Origin: Streptomyces sp. NRRL F-6492
GTDB lineage: Bacteria > Actinomycetota > Actinomycetes > Streptomycetales > Streptomycetaceae
Assembly: GCF_001280125.1 (NCBI RefSeq)
Contig: NZ_LGEG01000255.1
Span: forward strand, 69,347-133,346
DNA length: 64,000 nucleotides
Direction of reading: 5' to 3'
Position numbers and translations under genes: made by a program. Shown piece by piece: positions 9,093-17,218 of this stretch; the stretch's first letter is position 1; each line of letters starts with the position of its first letter. The notes beneath the pieces were generated by a model that searched no databases, was not told where the DNA came from, and saw only the letters and a program-made list of their open reading frames with translations.

Positions 9093-9234
9093 CCCAGGTC
9101 AGAGCGGTTTCGGGACTAAACGCCTGGTAGAAATACCTGTCCAATTCGTGACGTAATGCACTGACAGCGGCCCCCACCTCACGACAAGCTGAGGTAGGAA
9201 GTCGGGGGATCGACTCGGAATCGGGAGTACGTCA

Positions 9235-10062
9235 GTGAGCGCCATGCCTCTTGCCCTGCTGCTGACCACGGCCGCCGCCACGGCCGTGGGCGCTGCCGCC
9301 CTGCACGCCGTCCACGGTCTCCGCAGGCAGGTCACCGCCCTGCGGCGCGAGCTGGCCGCCGGGCGCGGGGTCACGGTTCCCGCGGCCCGTGCCACGCCCG
9401 CGGCCGAGATACGGGCCGCGGTCGCGGAGGCCCTGGCCGAGGAGCGCGAGCGCGAGCTCGCCGAGGCGCGGGCCTTCTGGGCGGCGCAGGAGGCCCGGGA
9501 CGCGGCCGACGCCCCGTCCCTGCTCGGCGGCCTCGGCGGCCCGGCCGAGGACGGCTCCTTCTTCGTGCCGCGCCAGGCCGACTTCGCGGGCCTGGAGGCG
9601 ATGGCCCTGGAGGCCATGGAGGCCGAGGCGGCGTCGCTGGACGGCGCCGCGGACCCGCTGGACGAGTTCCCCGAGGACTCCCCGGAGCTGGCCGCGGCCC
9701 GGCGCCGGCACCCCTCGCACCCGGACTTCGTGCCGGTGCAGACCCCGGTCGTCACCGACCACGAGCGGACGGTGGCGCGCCTGGAGGAGCTGGCCGACAC
9801 GCGCACGGCCCTGACCGACGTCCGCCCGGGCCCGCTGGGCACGCTGGACGTGTACGTCTTCGCGGACGGCACCACGCTCTGTATGACCCCGGGGCACCGC
9901 GAGACCGCGGAGCGCCTCGCGGAGGCCCTGCGCGCGGGTCGCGCCCCGGTCCTGCTCGGCGGCTCGGGCGTCTCGGGCGCCTTCGCCCTGACCTTCTCGT
10001 ACGGCGACACGGACGAGGAGAACGTCTACATCCTCGCGGACCGCGTGATCGCCTCCCTGTAG
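9235..10062 (+). CDS. Conserved hypothetical, membrane-anchored N-terminus
   Basis: 275 residues from GTG 9235, with GGGAG seven nucleotides upstream. Residues 4-26 form one hydrophobic segment (LALLLTTAAATAVGAAALHAV), followed by a basic and charged helical stretch with EALAEERERELAEARAFWAAQEA, an acidic middle region and a compact C-terminal domain (LDVYVFADGTTLCMTPGHRETAERL, then GVSGAFALTFSYGDTDEENVYILADRVIASL). I do not recognise the family. It is probably an inner-membrane protein with a cytoplasmic domain. Its neighbours give no clear functional link. Confidence 0.7.
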   Translation: MSAMPLALLLTTAAATAVGAAALHAVHGLRRQVTALRRELAAGRGVTVPAARATPAAEIRAAVAEALAEERERELAEARAFWAAQEARDAADAPSLLGGLGGPAEDGSFFVPRQADFAGLEAMALEAMEAEAASLDGAADPLDEFPEDSPELAAARRRHPSHPDFVPVQTPVVTDHERTVARLEELADTRTALTDVRPGPLGTLDVYVFADGTTLCMTPGHRETAERLAEALRAGRAPVLLGGSGVSGAFALTFSYGDTDEENVYILADRVIASL

Positions 10063-10089
10063 GGCCGCGAGCGGCCCCGGCGGGCCGCT

Positions 10090-10419
10090 CTACAGCCCCG
10101 AGCGCTCCGCCGCCTCCCGTACGAGCCCCACGGCCTCGTCCAGCTCCCCCGCGCGGGGACCGGCCGGGGCCGTTCGCAGTGCCTCGGCCAGGTCGCTCCC
10201 GGCCACCACGAGCTGGTCGGCGACGGCGAAGACCCCGGCGTCCGGCATGGTCCTCGGCTCCCGGTCCGGCTCCTCGGCGCGCTGCGCGCGCACCGCGAGC
10301 TCGCGGGCGAGGGCGAGCCCCTCGGCCGCCGCGCCCCGCTGGAGACGGCTCTGCGGGGCGGCCCGCAGCCGGTCGGCGAACCGCTCCACGGCGGCGGTCA
10401 GGTCACTCGTATCAAGCAC
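10090..10419 (-). CDS. Small conserved hypothetical, helical
   Basis: 109 residues from a GTG start. The sequence is almost entirely helical and Ala/Arg/Glu-rich (LTAAVERFADRLRAAPQSRLQRGAAAEGLALARELAVRAQ, ADQLVVAGSDLAEALRTA), with no membrane segment or signal. It is convergent with the gene ending at 10062 and lies downstream of the hairpin that ends the Bax-inhibitor gene, so it is probably transcribed alone. No family recognised; a small cytoplasmic helical-bundle protein is the best description. Confidence 0.6.
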   Translation of the reverse strand: MLDTSDLTAAVERFADRLRAAPQSRLQRGAAAEGLALARELAVRAQRAEEPDREPRTMPDAGVFAVADQLVVAGSDLAEALRTAPAGPRAGELDEAVGLVREAAERSGL

Positions 10420-10471
10420 CCCGTGACCCTACGCGCCGCCCGGGGCCCCCCGCCAACGGGCCCGGGAACGC

Positions 10472-10510
10472 GGAAGGGCCCGCCCGGCACGCAGCCGGAC
10501 GGGCCCTTCC
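10472..10510 (-). terminator. Terminator of the Bax-inhibitor-1 gene
   Basis: Arms 10472-10488 and 10494-10510 form a 17-bp stem. The single C-A mismatch on the plus strand becomes a G-U pair in the minus-strand transcript, which supports leftward use. Confidence 0.8.
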
Positions 10511-10532
10511 CCCCGAGTCAGGGGGTCGTGCG

Positions 10533-11417
10533 TCAGTCGTCGCCCTGGAGGATCGACAGCAGACGCAGCATCTCCAGGTAGATCCACACCAGGGTCATGG
10601 TGAGACCGAAGGCGGCCAGCCAGGCCTCCTCGCGCGGCGCGCCGTAGTTCACGCCGTCCTCGACCTGCTTGAAGTCGAGGGCGAGGAAGCAGGCGCCGAG
10701 GATGATGCCGATGACGCCGAACAGGATGCCGAGGCCACCGCTGCGGAAGCCGAGGCCGTCACCGCCGGCGAAGACGGCGAACAGCAGGTTGGTCACCATG
10801 AGGAGCATGAAGCCCATCGCGGCGGCCATCACGAAGCCGTAGAAGCGCCGGTTGACCCGGATCCAGCCCATCTTGTAGGCGATGAGCACACCGGCGAAGA
10901 CCGCCATGGTGCCCAGGACCGCCTGGATGACGACGCCGTCGGCGATGTACGTCGAGACGGCGGCCGAGATCACTCCGAGGAAGACGCCCTCGAAGGCGGC
11001 GTAGCCCAGGATCAGCGCGGGCGACGGCTTGCGCTTGAAGGACTGCACGAGCGACAGGACGAGGGCGACCAGGGCGGCGCCGATGGCGATGCCGTAGGAC
11101 TTGCCCAGGTTCGCCGGGTCGACCGGCAGCAGCAGCCAGGACAGGACGGCGGTGAGCACGACCGTGCCGAGCGTCATGGCCGTGCGGCTCACGACGTCGT
11201 CGATCGTCATCACGTTGCCGCGGGCCTGCTGCGGGGCTCCGAGCTGCGTGTCCTGCGGGGCGTACGGGTTGGTCGCGTACGGGTTCGTCGCGCCCTCGGC
11301 GTACGGGTTGGTTCCGACGGCGGGGCCCCCGGCCTGCGGCTGCTGCGCGTTGAAGCCCGCGTAGCCGTTGTCGCGGCTGAACCCCCGTCGCGAGAAGACC
11401 GGGTTGCTGCTCCTCAT
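10533..11417 (-). CDS. Bax inhibitor-1/YccA family membrane protein
   Basis: 294 residues; the ATG has GGAGGAG directly upstream. The first 70 residues are soluble and repeat NPYA (TNPYAEGATNPYATNPYAPQ). Seven hydrophobic segments follow (for example VVLTAVLSWLLLPV, SYGIAIGAALVALVLSLV, ALILGYAAFEGVFLGVISAAV and the last, LTMTLVWIYLEMLRLLSIL). The internal FLALDFKQVEDG acidic motif is typical of BI-1 proteins, which leak protons or calcium in a pH-dependent way. The physiological role in actinomycetes is unclear. The transcript probably starts within 11418-11560; no convincing -35/-10 pair was seen. Confidence 0.88.
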   Translation of the reverse strand: MRSSNPVFSRRGFSRDNGYAGFNAQQPQAGGPAVGTNPYAEGATNPYATNPYAPQDTQLGAPQQARGNVMTIDDVVSRTAMTLGTVVLTAVLSWLLLPVDPANLGKSYGIAIGAALVALVLSLVQSFKRKPSPALILGYAAFEGVFLGVISAAVSTYIADGVVIQAVLGTMAVFAGVLIAYKMGWIRVNRRFYGFVMAAAMGFMLLMVTNLLFAVFAGGDGLGFRSGGLGILFGVIGIILGACFLALDFKQVEDGVNYGAPREEAWLAAFGLTMTLVWIYLEMLRLLSILQGDD

Positions 11418-11562
11418 CTCACTCCTCCATGGCAGACCGCACGGCGCGGCCTTGCGTCAAGGGTAATGCGTAGGCAAAAGAAACTCCCTAGTGCTCGGGG
11501 AGGATCTTTCCCTCATCTTCCCGCTCTTCCTCTCCGGAGTCGCGGGGTGTACGCCCCCTCCG

Positions 11563-11590
11563 CCGGGACCGGCCGGGCGGCCGGTCCCGG
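11563..11590 (-). terminator. Terminator of the DUF2079 gene
   Basis: A perfect 12-bp stem (11563-11574 with 11579-11590, GGGC loop) lies 10 nt beyond the DUF2079 stop in the leftward direction. The remaining gap to 11418 holds no gene. Confidence 0.75.
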
Positions 11591-11600
11591 GGGCCGGTCC

Positions 11601-13073
11601 TCAGGGCCGCTCGCCGGGGGCGTCGACCCGTTCCAGCAGGGAGATCCCGCTCCGGCGCTCGACGAGCCGGTAGCCGGGGACGTGCGGAGCGCCGGACTCC
11701 AGGGACTTCCCGGTGGCGCATTCCGGATCGGACGGATCGGCGTTGTCGTAGACCATCCAGCGGGGCCGTTCCTTCGGCTCGAAGGAACGCGGGAAGAGGC
11801 ACACCTCGCTGACGGTGGTCCGGTACGCCAGCTGGGCCGCGAGGCGATTGGACGCGGCCACCGTGGCGCCGTCGGGGATCTTCCCGAGGATTTCGCCGGT
11901 CACGCGCACGTGCTCGGACGCGACCCATGTCCGCGGCAGCACGAGTTCGTGGAACGGGGAGGTGAAGAAGGTGACGCCCGTGGCGACCGCCCCGATCACG
12001 GCGGCGTGCAGGAGCCTGCGGGTGATCATCCGTCCCGAGGCGACCGCGTGGACCGCCGCGGCGAAGGCGACGGGCATCAGGATCGCGCTGTAGTGGAAGT
12101 CCATTCCCCAGTAGTTGGGGAAATCGGAGGTGAAGCGCCAGGCGAGCGTGGGGAGCATGACGATCAGGAGCGGGGAACGGACCGCCAGGAATCCGGTGGG
12201 GGCGACGAGCATGAGGAGCGTGAGCCATTTGACCGGCGGCCAGAAGGTGGCCACGGCTTTCACCAGGAGGCCCTTCTCCTCGGGTTCCGCGGGCGGCCAG
12301 TAGGCGAACTCGCCGAGCGGATTGACGGAGGGGAGGACGACGAACATCGCGAGGGCCGTCGCCACGATCCCGAAGAGGGCCAGCAGGATTCCCGTGCGCC
12401 GGGGCCCCTTCCACGCGACGTACGCGCCGACCGCGGCCACCGTGAGCCCGAGGTCCTCCTTGACCAGGACCAGGGGGATCGCCCAGAGGACGGCCGCGCG
12501 CCACTTCTCGCGGCCGGCGGCGCACACGGAGAACGCGAGCAGCGGGACCGCGAAGGCCACTTCGTGGAAGTCGAACTGGACGAGTTCCGCGATCCCCCAG
12601 GAGGCGCCGTAGGAGATTCCGATCCAATAGGCGAATTTCCGGCCCCCGACCTCGTGGGCCCACCTCGTGATCGGAAGGACGGAGACCGCCACCAGGGCCG
12701 CCTGGCAGACCAGGAGCGTATAGCTCGACGGGAACACCTTGTACACGGGCCCGAGTACCGCGAGGATCGGGTGGAAATGGTCCCCGAGCGCGTTGTATCC
12801 GGTTCCCTTGAGGGGGGCGTACGGGGCGGTGAACTCCGAGTAGGACTTCGCTATCTGGGTGAAGATCCCCAGGTCGTATCCGGTCGTGAGGTGTATCGCG
12901 TGCCGCCGGGCGGACAGCGTCAGATAGACCAGGAAGAAAATCCCGGAAAGGAGGAGTGCGGGCTTCTTCGAATACCGCTCCGCCGGTTTCGGTACATTCC
13001 CCGCGGGTGCCGCGCCACCGCCTTCCGGTGCGCGCCGCTGGGAGGGCACTACCGAAAGGTTCAGGATGTTCAT
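11601..13073 (-). CDS. DUF2079 polytopic membrane protein
   Basis: 490 residues. A 35-residue cytoplasmic N-terminus precedes about ten membrane segments (ALLLSGIFFLVYLTL, LLVCQAALVAVSVLPI, ILLALFGIVATALAMFVVLP, WLTLLMLVAPTGFLAV, LLHAAVIGAVATGVTFF). Family-typical motifs are TGYDLGIFTQ near the first outer loop, GDHFHPILAVLGPVYK and FHEVAFAVPLLA. The C-terminal 100 residues are extracytoplasmic (VAASNRLAAQLAYRTTVSEVCLFP). The topology resembles GT-C glycosyltransferases, so a lipid-linked sugar role is possible but unproven. It lies 230 bp downstream of the bldA tRNA, in the same direction. Confidence 0.85.
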   Translation of the reverse strand: MNILNLSVVPSQRRAPEGGGAAPAGNVPKPAERYSKKPALLLSGIFFLVYLTLSARRHAIHLTTGYDLGIFTQIAKSYSEFTAPYAPLKGTGYNALGDHFHPILAVLGPVYKVFPSSYTLLVCQAALVAVSVLPITRWAHEVGGRKFAYWIGISYGASWGIAELVQFDFHEVAFAVPLLAFSVCAAGREKWRAAVLWAIPLVLVKEDLGLTVAAVGAYVAWKGPRRTGILLALFGIVATALAMFVVLPSVNPLGEFAYWPPAEPEEKGLLVKAVATFWPPVKWLTLLMLVAPTGFLAVRSPLLIVMLPTLAWRFTSDFPNYWGMDFHYSAILMPVAFAAAVHAVASGRMITRRLLHAAVIGAVATGVTFFTSPFHELVLPRTWVASEHVRVTGEILGKIPDGATVAASNRLAAQLAYRTTVSEVCLFPRSFEPKERPRWMVYDNADPSDPECATGKSLESGAPHVPGYRLVERRSGISLLERVDAPGERP

Positions 13074-13302
13074 GTCGACATGAGAACCTAACAGGAGGCG
13101 GAGGGGCCCTATAGGGTAACAGGGGCGATCGGCGGGCCCCGGGGGCGCTGCGGGCCTCCGGACGGGCGGGTACGCGGGCGGGGGAAACGGAACGGTCCGC
13201 TCCGTACGCGCGGGGCGTCCGGCGCACGTCCCGACCTCCCGGAGGGCGCGGAGGGGCCGGTGCCGAACGGGCGGTCCCGCCGGTCGGCGGCACGGTCGAC
13301 GG

Positions 13303-13387
13303 TGGTGCCCGGAACCGGACTCGAACCGGTACGGCCCGAAGGCCAGCGAGGTTTAAGCTCGCCGTGTCTGCATTCCACCATCCGGGC
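13303..13387 (-). tRNA. bldA: tRNA-Leu(UAA), bldA type
   Basis: The minus strand folds as a class-II tRNA: acceptor GCCCGGA pairing with TCCGGGC, D arm with GGTGGAATGCAGACAC, anticodon stem GCGAG/CTCGC with loop CTTAAAC, a long variable arm, TTCGAGTC T loop, and a genome-encoded CCA end. The anticodon TAA (13353-13355) reads UUA. In Streptomyces this tRNA is bldA, the only decoder of the rare TTA codon, which gates aerial growth and antibiotic genes. The sequence agrees with the S. coelicolor bldA tRNA as I remember it. A short GC hairpin at 13277-13290 may end the transcript. Confidence 0.95.
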
Positions 13388-13413
13388 GTCGCGAAGCTCC
13401 GCGTTGGCACGTG

Positions 13414-13441
13414 AGCCTATCGGGGCGCTTCCCTCGTTCAG
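13414..13441 (-). promoter_or_regulatory. Possible bldA promoter
   Basis: CTGAAC (13436-13441) and TAGGCT (13414-13419) on the minus strand are separated by 16 bp, ending 27 bp before the tRNA. An inverted repeat AACATC...GATGTT (13445-13450 and 13457-13462) lies just upstream next to an unusually AT-rich patch (13461-13477). Assigned by eye only. Confidence 0.4.
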
Positions 13442-13593
13442 CGGAACATCGCCCCTGATGTTGTCTTATTTTATTGAGGCCTGAGGGTGCGTCAGTGCAG
13501 GTGAGGGCCTTTTCCCCGAAGTGTGATGGGGGTCGCAGGCGCAAACCCGCACCCCGGGGAATGACGAAAAGTCGTCGCATTTGTGTCACCTCC

Positions 13594-13633
13594 GACCGGG
13601 GCCCCCGGCCCGGCGGCTCTCAGGGGCCCGGTC
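13594..13633 (+). other. Hairpin in the 334-bp leader of the ABC exporter
   Basis: GACCGGG (13594-13600) pairs with CCCGGTC (13627-13633), extended inward by a C4/G4 pairing. The gap 13442-13775 holds no gene that I can support; it must contain the ABC operon promoter. The sequence TCATACCTCAGGAGGAG directly after the hairpin may be a regulator site, but I cannot name the regulator. Confidence 0.35.
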
Positions 13634-13775
13634 ATACCTCAGGAGGAGACCCCGGGACCCCGGTCCGACTCCAGACTGTCCCGGGAACGGGCACGTGGAC
13701 GGACGTCCCGGGGCGGAACGCTCGACACGATGGAGGGGTTCCCGAAACAGCCCCGCAGTGACAGGAGTCCCCCTC

Positions 13776-14546
13776 GTGACCACCTCCCCCACCGTGTCCC
13801 GCGCCACCGCGGTGGCCGCCCGCGCCACGGATCTCTCCAAGGTCTACGGGCAGGGCGAGACCCAGGTGGTCGCGCTCGACCACGTCACCGTGGACTTCCG
13901 GCAGGGCGAGTTCACCGCCATCATGGGCCCCTCCGGATCCGGCAAGTCGACGCTCATGCACTGCGTCGCCGGCCTGGACTCCTTCTCCTCCGGCTCCGTG
14001 CGGATCGGCGAGACCGAGCTGTCCACCCTCAAGGACAAGCACCTCACCCAGCTGCGCCGGGACAAGATCGGCTTCATCTTCCAGGCCTTCAACCTGCTGC
14101 CGACGCTGACGGCCATGGAGAACATCACGCTGCCGATGGACATCGCGGGCCGTAAGGCCGACAAGCAGTGGGTCCAGCAGGTCATCGACATGCTCGGCCT
14201 CTCCGGCCGGCTCACCCACCGCCCCACCGAGCTCTCCGGCGGCCAGCAGCAGCGCGTGGCCGTGGCCCGCGCGCTCGCCTCCCGCCCCGAGATCATCTTC
14301 GGCGACGAGCCGACCGGAAACCTGGACTCCCGCTCGGGCGCCGAGGTCCTCGGCTTCCTGCGCAACTCGGTGCGGGAGCTGGGCCAGACCGTCGTCATGG
14401 TCACCCACGACCCCGTCGCCGCCTCCTACGCGGACCGCGTGATCTTCCTCGCCGACGGCCGCATCGTCGACGAGATGCTGAGCCCGACGGCGGACGGCGT
14501 GCTCGACCGCATGAAGGCCTTCGACGCCAAGGGCCGTACGAGCTGA
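13776..14546 (+). CDS. ABC transporter ATP-binding protein, MacB/LolD class
   Basis: 256 residues from GTG 13776 with AGGAG eight nucleotides upstream. ABC ATPase motifs: Walker A GPSGSGKST, Q-loop FIFQAFNLLPTLTAMENI, signature LSGGQQQRVAVARAL, Walker B IIFGDEPTGNLDS, and switch histidine MVTHDP. The QAFNLLP and NLDS patterns are those of LolD/MacB/FtsE-type ATPases that drive mechanotransmission through FtsX-like permeases instead of substrate import. It pairs with the permease 76 bp downstream and probably exports a peptide, lipid or antibiotic or controls wall enzymes. Confidence 0.9.
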   Translation: MTTSPTVSRATAVAARATDLSKVYGQGETQVVALDHVTVDFRQGEFTAIMGPSGSGKSTLMHCVAGLDSFSSGSVRIGETELSTLKDKHLTQLRRDKIGFIFQAFNLLPTLTAMENITLPMDIAGRKADKQWVQQVIDMLGLSGRLTHRPTELSGGQQQRVAVARALASRPEIIFGDEPTGNLDSRSGAEVLGFLRNSVRELGQTVVMVTHDPVAASYADRVIFLADGRIVDEMLSPTADGVLDRMKAFDAKGRTS

Positions 14547-14622
14547 CGCCGCGAGGAGCGGCCCCGTAGCGCGCCCCGCGCCCCCGACCTCCGTCCGTCC
14601 CACCCTCCGTTCAGGACACCCC

Positions 14623-17154
14623 ATGTTCCGTACCGCCCTGCGCAACGTGCTCGCGCACAAGGCGAGACTGCTGATGACCGTCCTCGCCGTGATGCTCGGC
14701 GTGGCCTTCGTCTCCGGCACCCTCGTCTTCACCGACACCCTCTCCCAGGCCTTCCGCAACCAGTCGGCGAAGAGCTACGACGACGTCGCCGTCGCCGTCG
14801 AGATGCACCCCGACCCCGAGCAGGCCCGGCAGGCCCCCGGCCTCTCCCAGAAGGACGTCGACGAGGTCGCCGGGCTCGACGGGGTCGCCTCCGTCGCCCC
14901 GCGCGTCGGCGGCTTCGCGGGCGTGCCCGACAAGAACGGCAAGCTGATCGGCGTCGGCTGGTCCAACAAGGGCACCAACTTCGCCCCCGGCAAGGACGGC
15001 AAGGACCGCGCGTACGCCTTCGCCACGGGCGACGGGCCGACCCGCGACGGCGAGATCGCCCTCGACAGGGCCTCCGCGGACAAGGGCGGCTACGAGGTCG
15101 GCGACACCGTCCGGGTGGCCACCAACGGCCCGGTGAAGGAGTACGTCCTCTCCGGCGTCTTCACCACCGAGGACGGCGCCGTCAACGCCGGCGGCAGCCT
15201 GGTCCTCTTCGACACCTCCGTGGCCCAGAAGCTGTACCTGAAGCCCGGGTTCTTCCAGGAGCTGACCGTCACGGCCGCCCCCGGCGCGCAGGCGGACAAG
15301 CTGCTCGACGAGGTCCTGAAGGTGGTCCCGAAGGCGGCCACCGCCCAGACCGGGCAGGCCCTCGCCGACCGGCAGGCCGAGGACATCGAGGCCGGGCTCG
15401 GCGCGCTCAACCAGGTCCTCCTGGGCTTCGCGGGCATCGCGCTCTTCGTCGGCGTCTTCCTGATCGCCAACACCTTCACGATGCTGGTCGCCCAGCGCAC
15501 CAAGGAACTGGCCCTGATGCGCGCGGTCGGCGCCTCGCGCAAGCAGATCACCCGCTCCGTCCTCGCCGAGGCCGGTCTGGTCGGTCTGGTCGCCTCGACC
15601 GTCGGCCTCGTCCTGGGCGTCGGCCTCGCGGTCGCGCTCCGGTCGGCCATGAACGCCTTCGACCTGAAGATCCCGGCCGGCGGCCTGGTCATCGGCCCCG
15701 CGCCCGTCGTCTCCGCGTTCGCCGTCGGCGTCCTGATCACCATGCTCGCCGCCTGGCTGCCCGGCCGCCGCGCCGCGAGGATCCCGCCGGTCGCCGCCAT
15801 GAACAGCGTGCACGCCACCGCGAGCACCAAGTCGCTCGTCGTGCGCAACTCCGTCGGTGCCGCGTTCACCGCGCTCGGCGTCGTCCTGATCGTGCTCGGC
15901 GCGGGCCAGGGCGGGGACGAGGGCCGGATGCTCATCGCGGGCGGCGCGTTCCTCACCCTCATCGGCGTGATCATCCTGATCCCGATGCTGTCGCGGCCCG
16001 TGATCGCCCTGATCCGCCCGCTGTTCGTCGGCCTCTTCGGGATCTCCGGCAAGCTCGCCGGGCTGAACGCGGTCCGCAACCCGCGCCGCACCGGCGCCAC
16101 CGCCTCCGCGCTCGCCATCGGCCTGACCCTGGTCACCGGCCTCTCGGTGCTCGGCGCGACCGTCGGCGCGGCCATCGACAAGATGACCGTCGACCAGATC
16201 AAGGCCGACTACATGGTCACCATGGCCAGCGGCGACAGCCTGGGCGAGGAGGCCATCACCGCCCTCGCGAAGGCCCCCGGCGTCACGGCCGTCTCCCCGC
16301 AGCAGGCCGGCGCCCTGGAGCTGAAGGGCTCGTTCGTCTCGGCCTCCGGCGTCACCCCCGGCGACATCGAGAAGGTCCTCAACCTCCACGTCGTGAACGG
16401 CTCGCTGGCCTCGCTGGGCAAGGGCCGGATCGCGGTCGCCGACAAGACCGCCGAGAAGCGCGGCCTGAAGGTCGGCGACACGGTCCCGGTCGAGTACCTG
16501 GACAAGGCCGAGGGCAGGCTGACCGTCGGCGCGATCTACGAGGAGAGCGAGTTCGTCTCCCCCGTCATGATCGACCGCAAGCTGATCAACGCCCACGAGC
16601 AGCAGCCCTACACGCGGGAGGTCTACGTCGCGATGGACGGCGGCGCCTCCGACGCCAACGCCGAGGCGCTGTCGAAGGCCATGGGTGACAACCCCGGCAT
16701 CACCGTGATGAACCACAAGGACATCCGCGACGCCTTCGGCGGCCCGATCAACCTGCTCCTGAACATCGTCTACGGCCTGCTCGGCATGGCCCTGGTGATC
16801 GCCGTCCTCGGCGTCGTCAACACCCTCGCGATGTCCGTCTTCGAGCGCCAGCAGGAGATCGGCATGCTCCGGGCGATCGGTCTCGACCGGCGCCGGGTGA
16901 AGCGGATGGTGCGTCTGGAGGCCGTGGTCATCTCGGTGTTCGGCGCGATCGTCGGCATCGGCCTCGGCGCGTTCCTCGGCTGGGCGATCGGCGAGACCTT
17001 CAAGAGCAGCCTGCCGGGCTACGCCCTGGTGCTGCCCTGGGAGCGGATCGGCGTCTTCCTGCTGCTTGCCGGCCTGGTCGGCGTCCTCGCCTCGCTGTGG
17101 CCGGCCCGCAGCGCGGCCCGGCTGAACATGCTCGCCGCCATCAAGGCCGAGTAG
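14623..17154 (+). CDS. ABC transporter permease with two FtsX-like cores
   Basis: 843 residues. The N-terminus MFRTALRNVLAHKARLLMTVLAVMLGVAFVSGTLVFTDTL is the typical first membrane helix followed by an extracytoplasmic MacB-PCD-like domain (about 50-260). The first FtsX core is at about 265-400 (GIALFVGVFLIANTFTMLVAQRTKELALMRAVGAS). A second half repeats the plan: helix at about 495, outer domain 520-700, and a final FtsX core (MALVIAVLGVVNTLAMSVFERQQEIGMLRAIG). The ten-helix duplicated layout is common in actinomycete peptide and lipid exporters. It forms one operon with the ATPase. Confidence 0.9.
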   Translation: MFRTALRNVLAHKARLLMTVLAVMLGVAFVSGTLVFTDTLSQAFRNQSAKSYDDVAVAVEMHPDPEQARQAPGLSQKDVDEVAGLDGVASVAPRVGGFAGVPDKNGKLIGVGWSNKGTNFAPGKDGKDRAYAFATGDGPTRDGEIALDRASADKGGYEVGDTVRVATNGPVKEYVLSGVFTTEDGAVNAGGSLVLFDTSVAQKLYLKPGFFQELTVTAAPGAQADKLLDEVLKVVPKAATAQTGQALADRQAEDIEAGLGALNQVLLGFAGIALFVGVFLIANTFTMLVAQRTKELALMRAVGASRKQITRSVLAEAGLVGLVASTVGLVLGVGLAVALRSAMNAFDLKIPAGGLVIGPAPVVSAFAVGVLITMLAAWLPGRRAARIPPVAAMNSVHATASTKSLVVRNSVGAAFTALGVVLIVLGAGQGGDEGRMLIAGGAFLTLIGVIILIPMLSRPVIALIRPLFVGLFGISGKLAGLNAVRNPRRTGATASALAIGLTLVTGLSVLGATVGAAIDKMTVDQIKADYMVTMASGDSLGEEAITALAKAPGVTAVSPQQAGALELKGSFVSASGVTPGDIEKVLNLHVVNGSLASLGKGRIAVADKTAEKRGLKVGDTVPVEYLDKAEGRLTVGAIYEESEFVSPVMIDRKLINAHEQQPYTREVYVAMDGGASDANAEALSKAMGDNPGITVMNHKDIRDAFGGPINLLLNIVYGLLGMALVIAVLGVVNTLAMSVFERQQEIGMLRAIGLDRRRVKRMVRLEAVVISVFGAIVGIGLGAFLGWAIGETFKSSLPGYALVLPWERIGVFLLLAGLVGVLASLWPARSAARLNMLAAIKAE

Positions 17155-17174
17155 CCGCCCGCACCACCGGCGAA

Positions 17175-17204
17175 GGGCCGGCCTCCCACCCGGGAGGCCG
17201 GCCC
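17175..17204. terminator. Bidirectional terminator
   Basis: A 13-bp perfect stem (17175-17187 with 17192-17204) sits between the convergent permease and cyclopropane-synthase genes. Confidence 0.75.
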
Positions 17205-17218
17205 CTTCCGTACGTACG

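Noticed and set aside
10179..13091. A very long open frame (about 970 codons) on the plus strand opposite the Bax-inhibitor and DUF2079 genes
   Set aside because: It is antisense to two clear membrane-protein genes; long antisense frames are usual at this GC content. Its translation is low-complexity and resembles no family.
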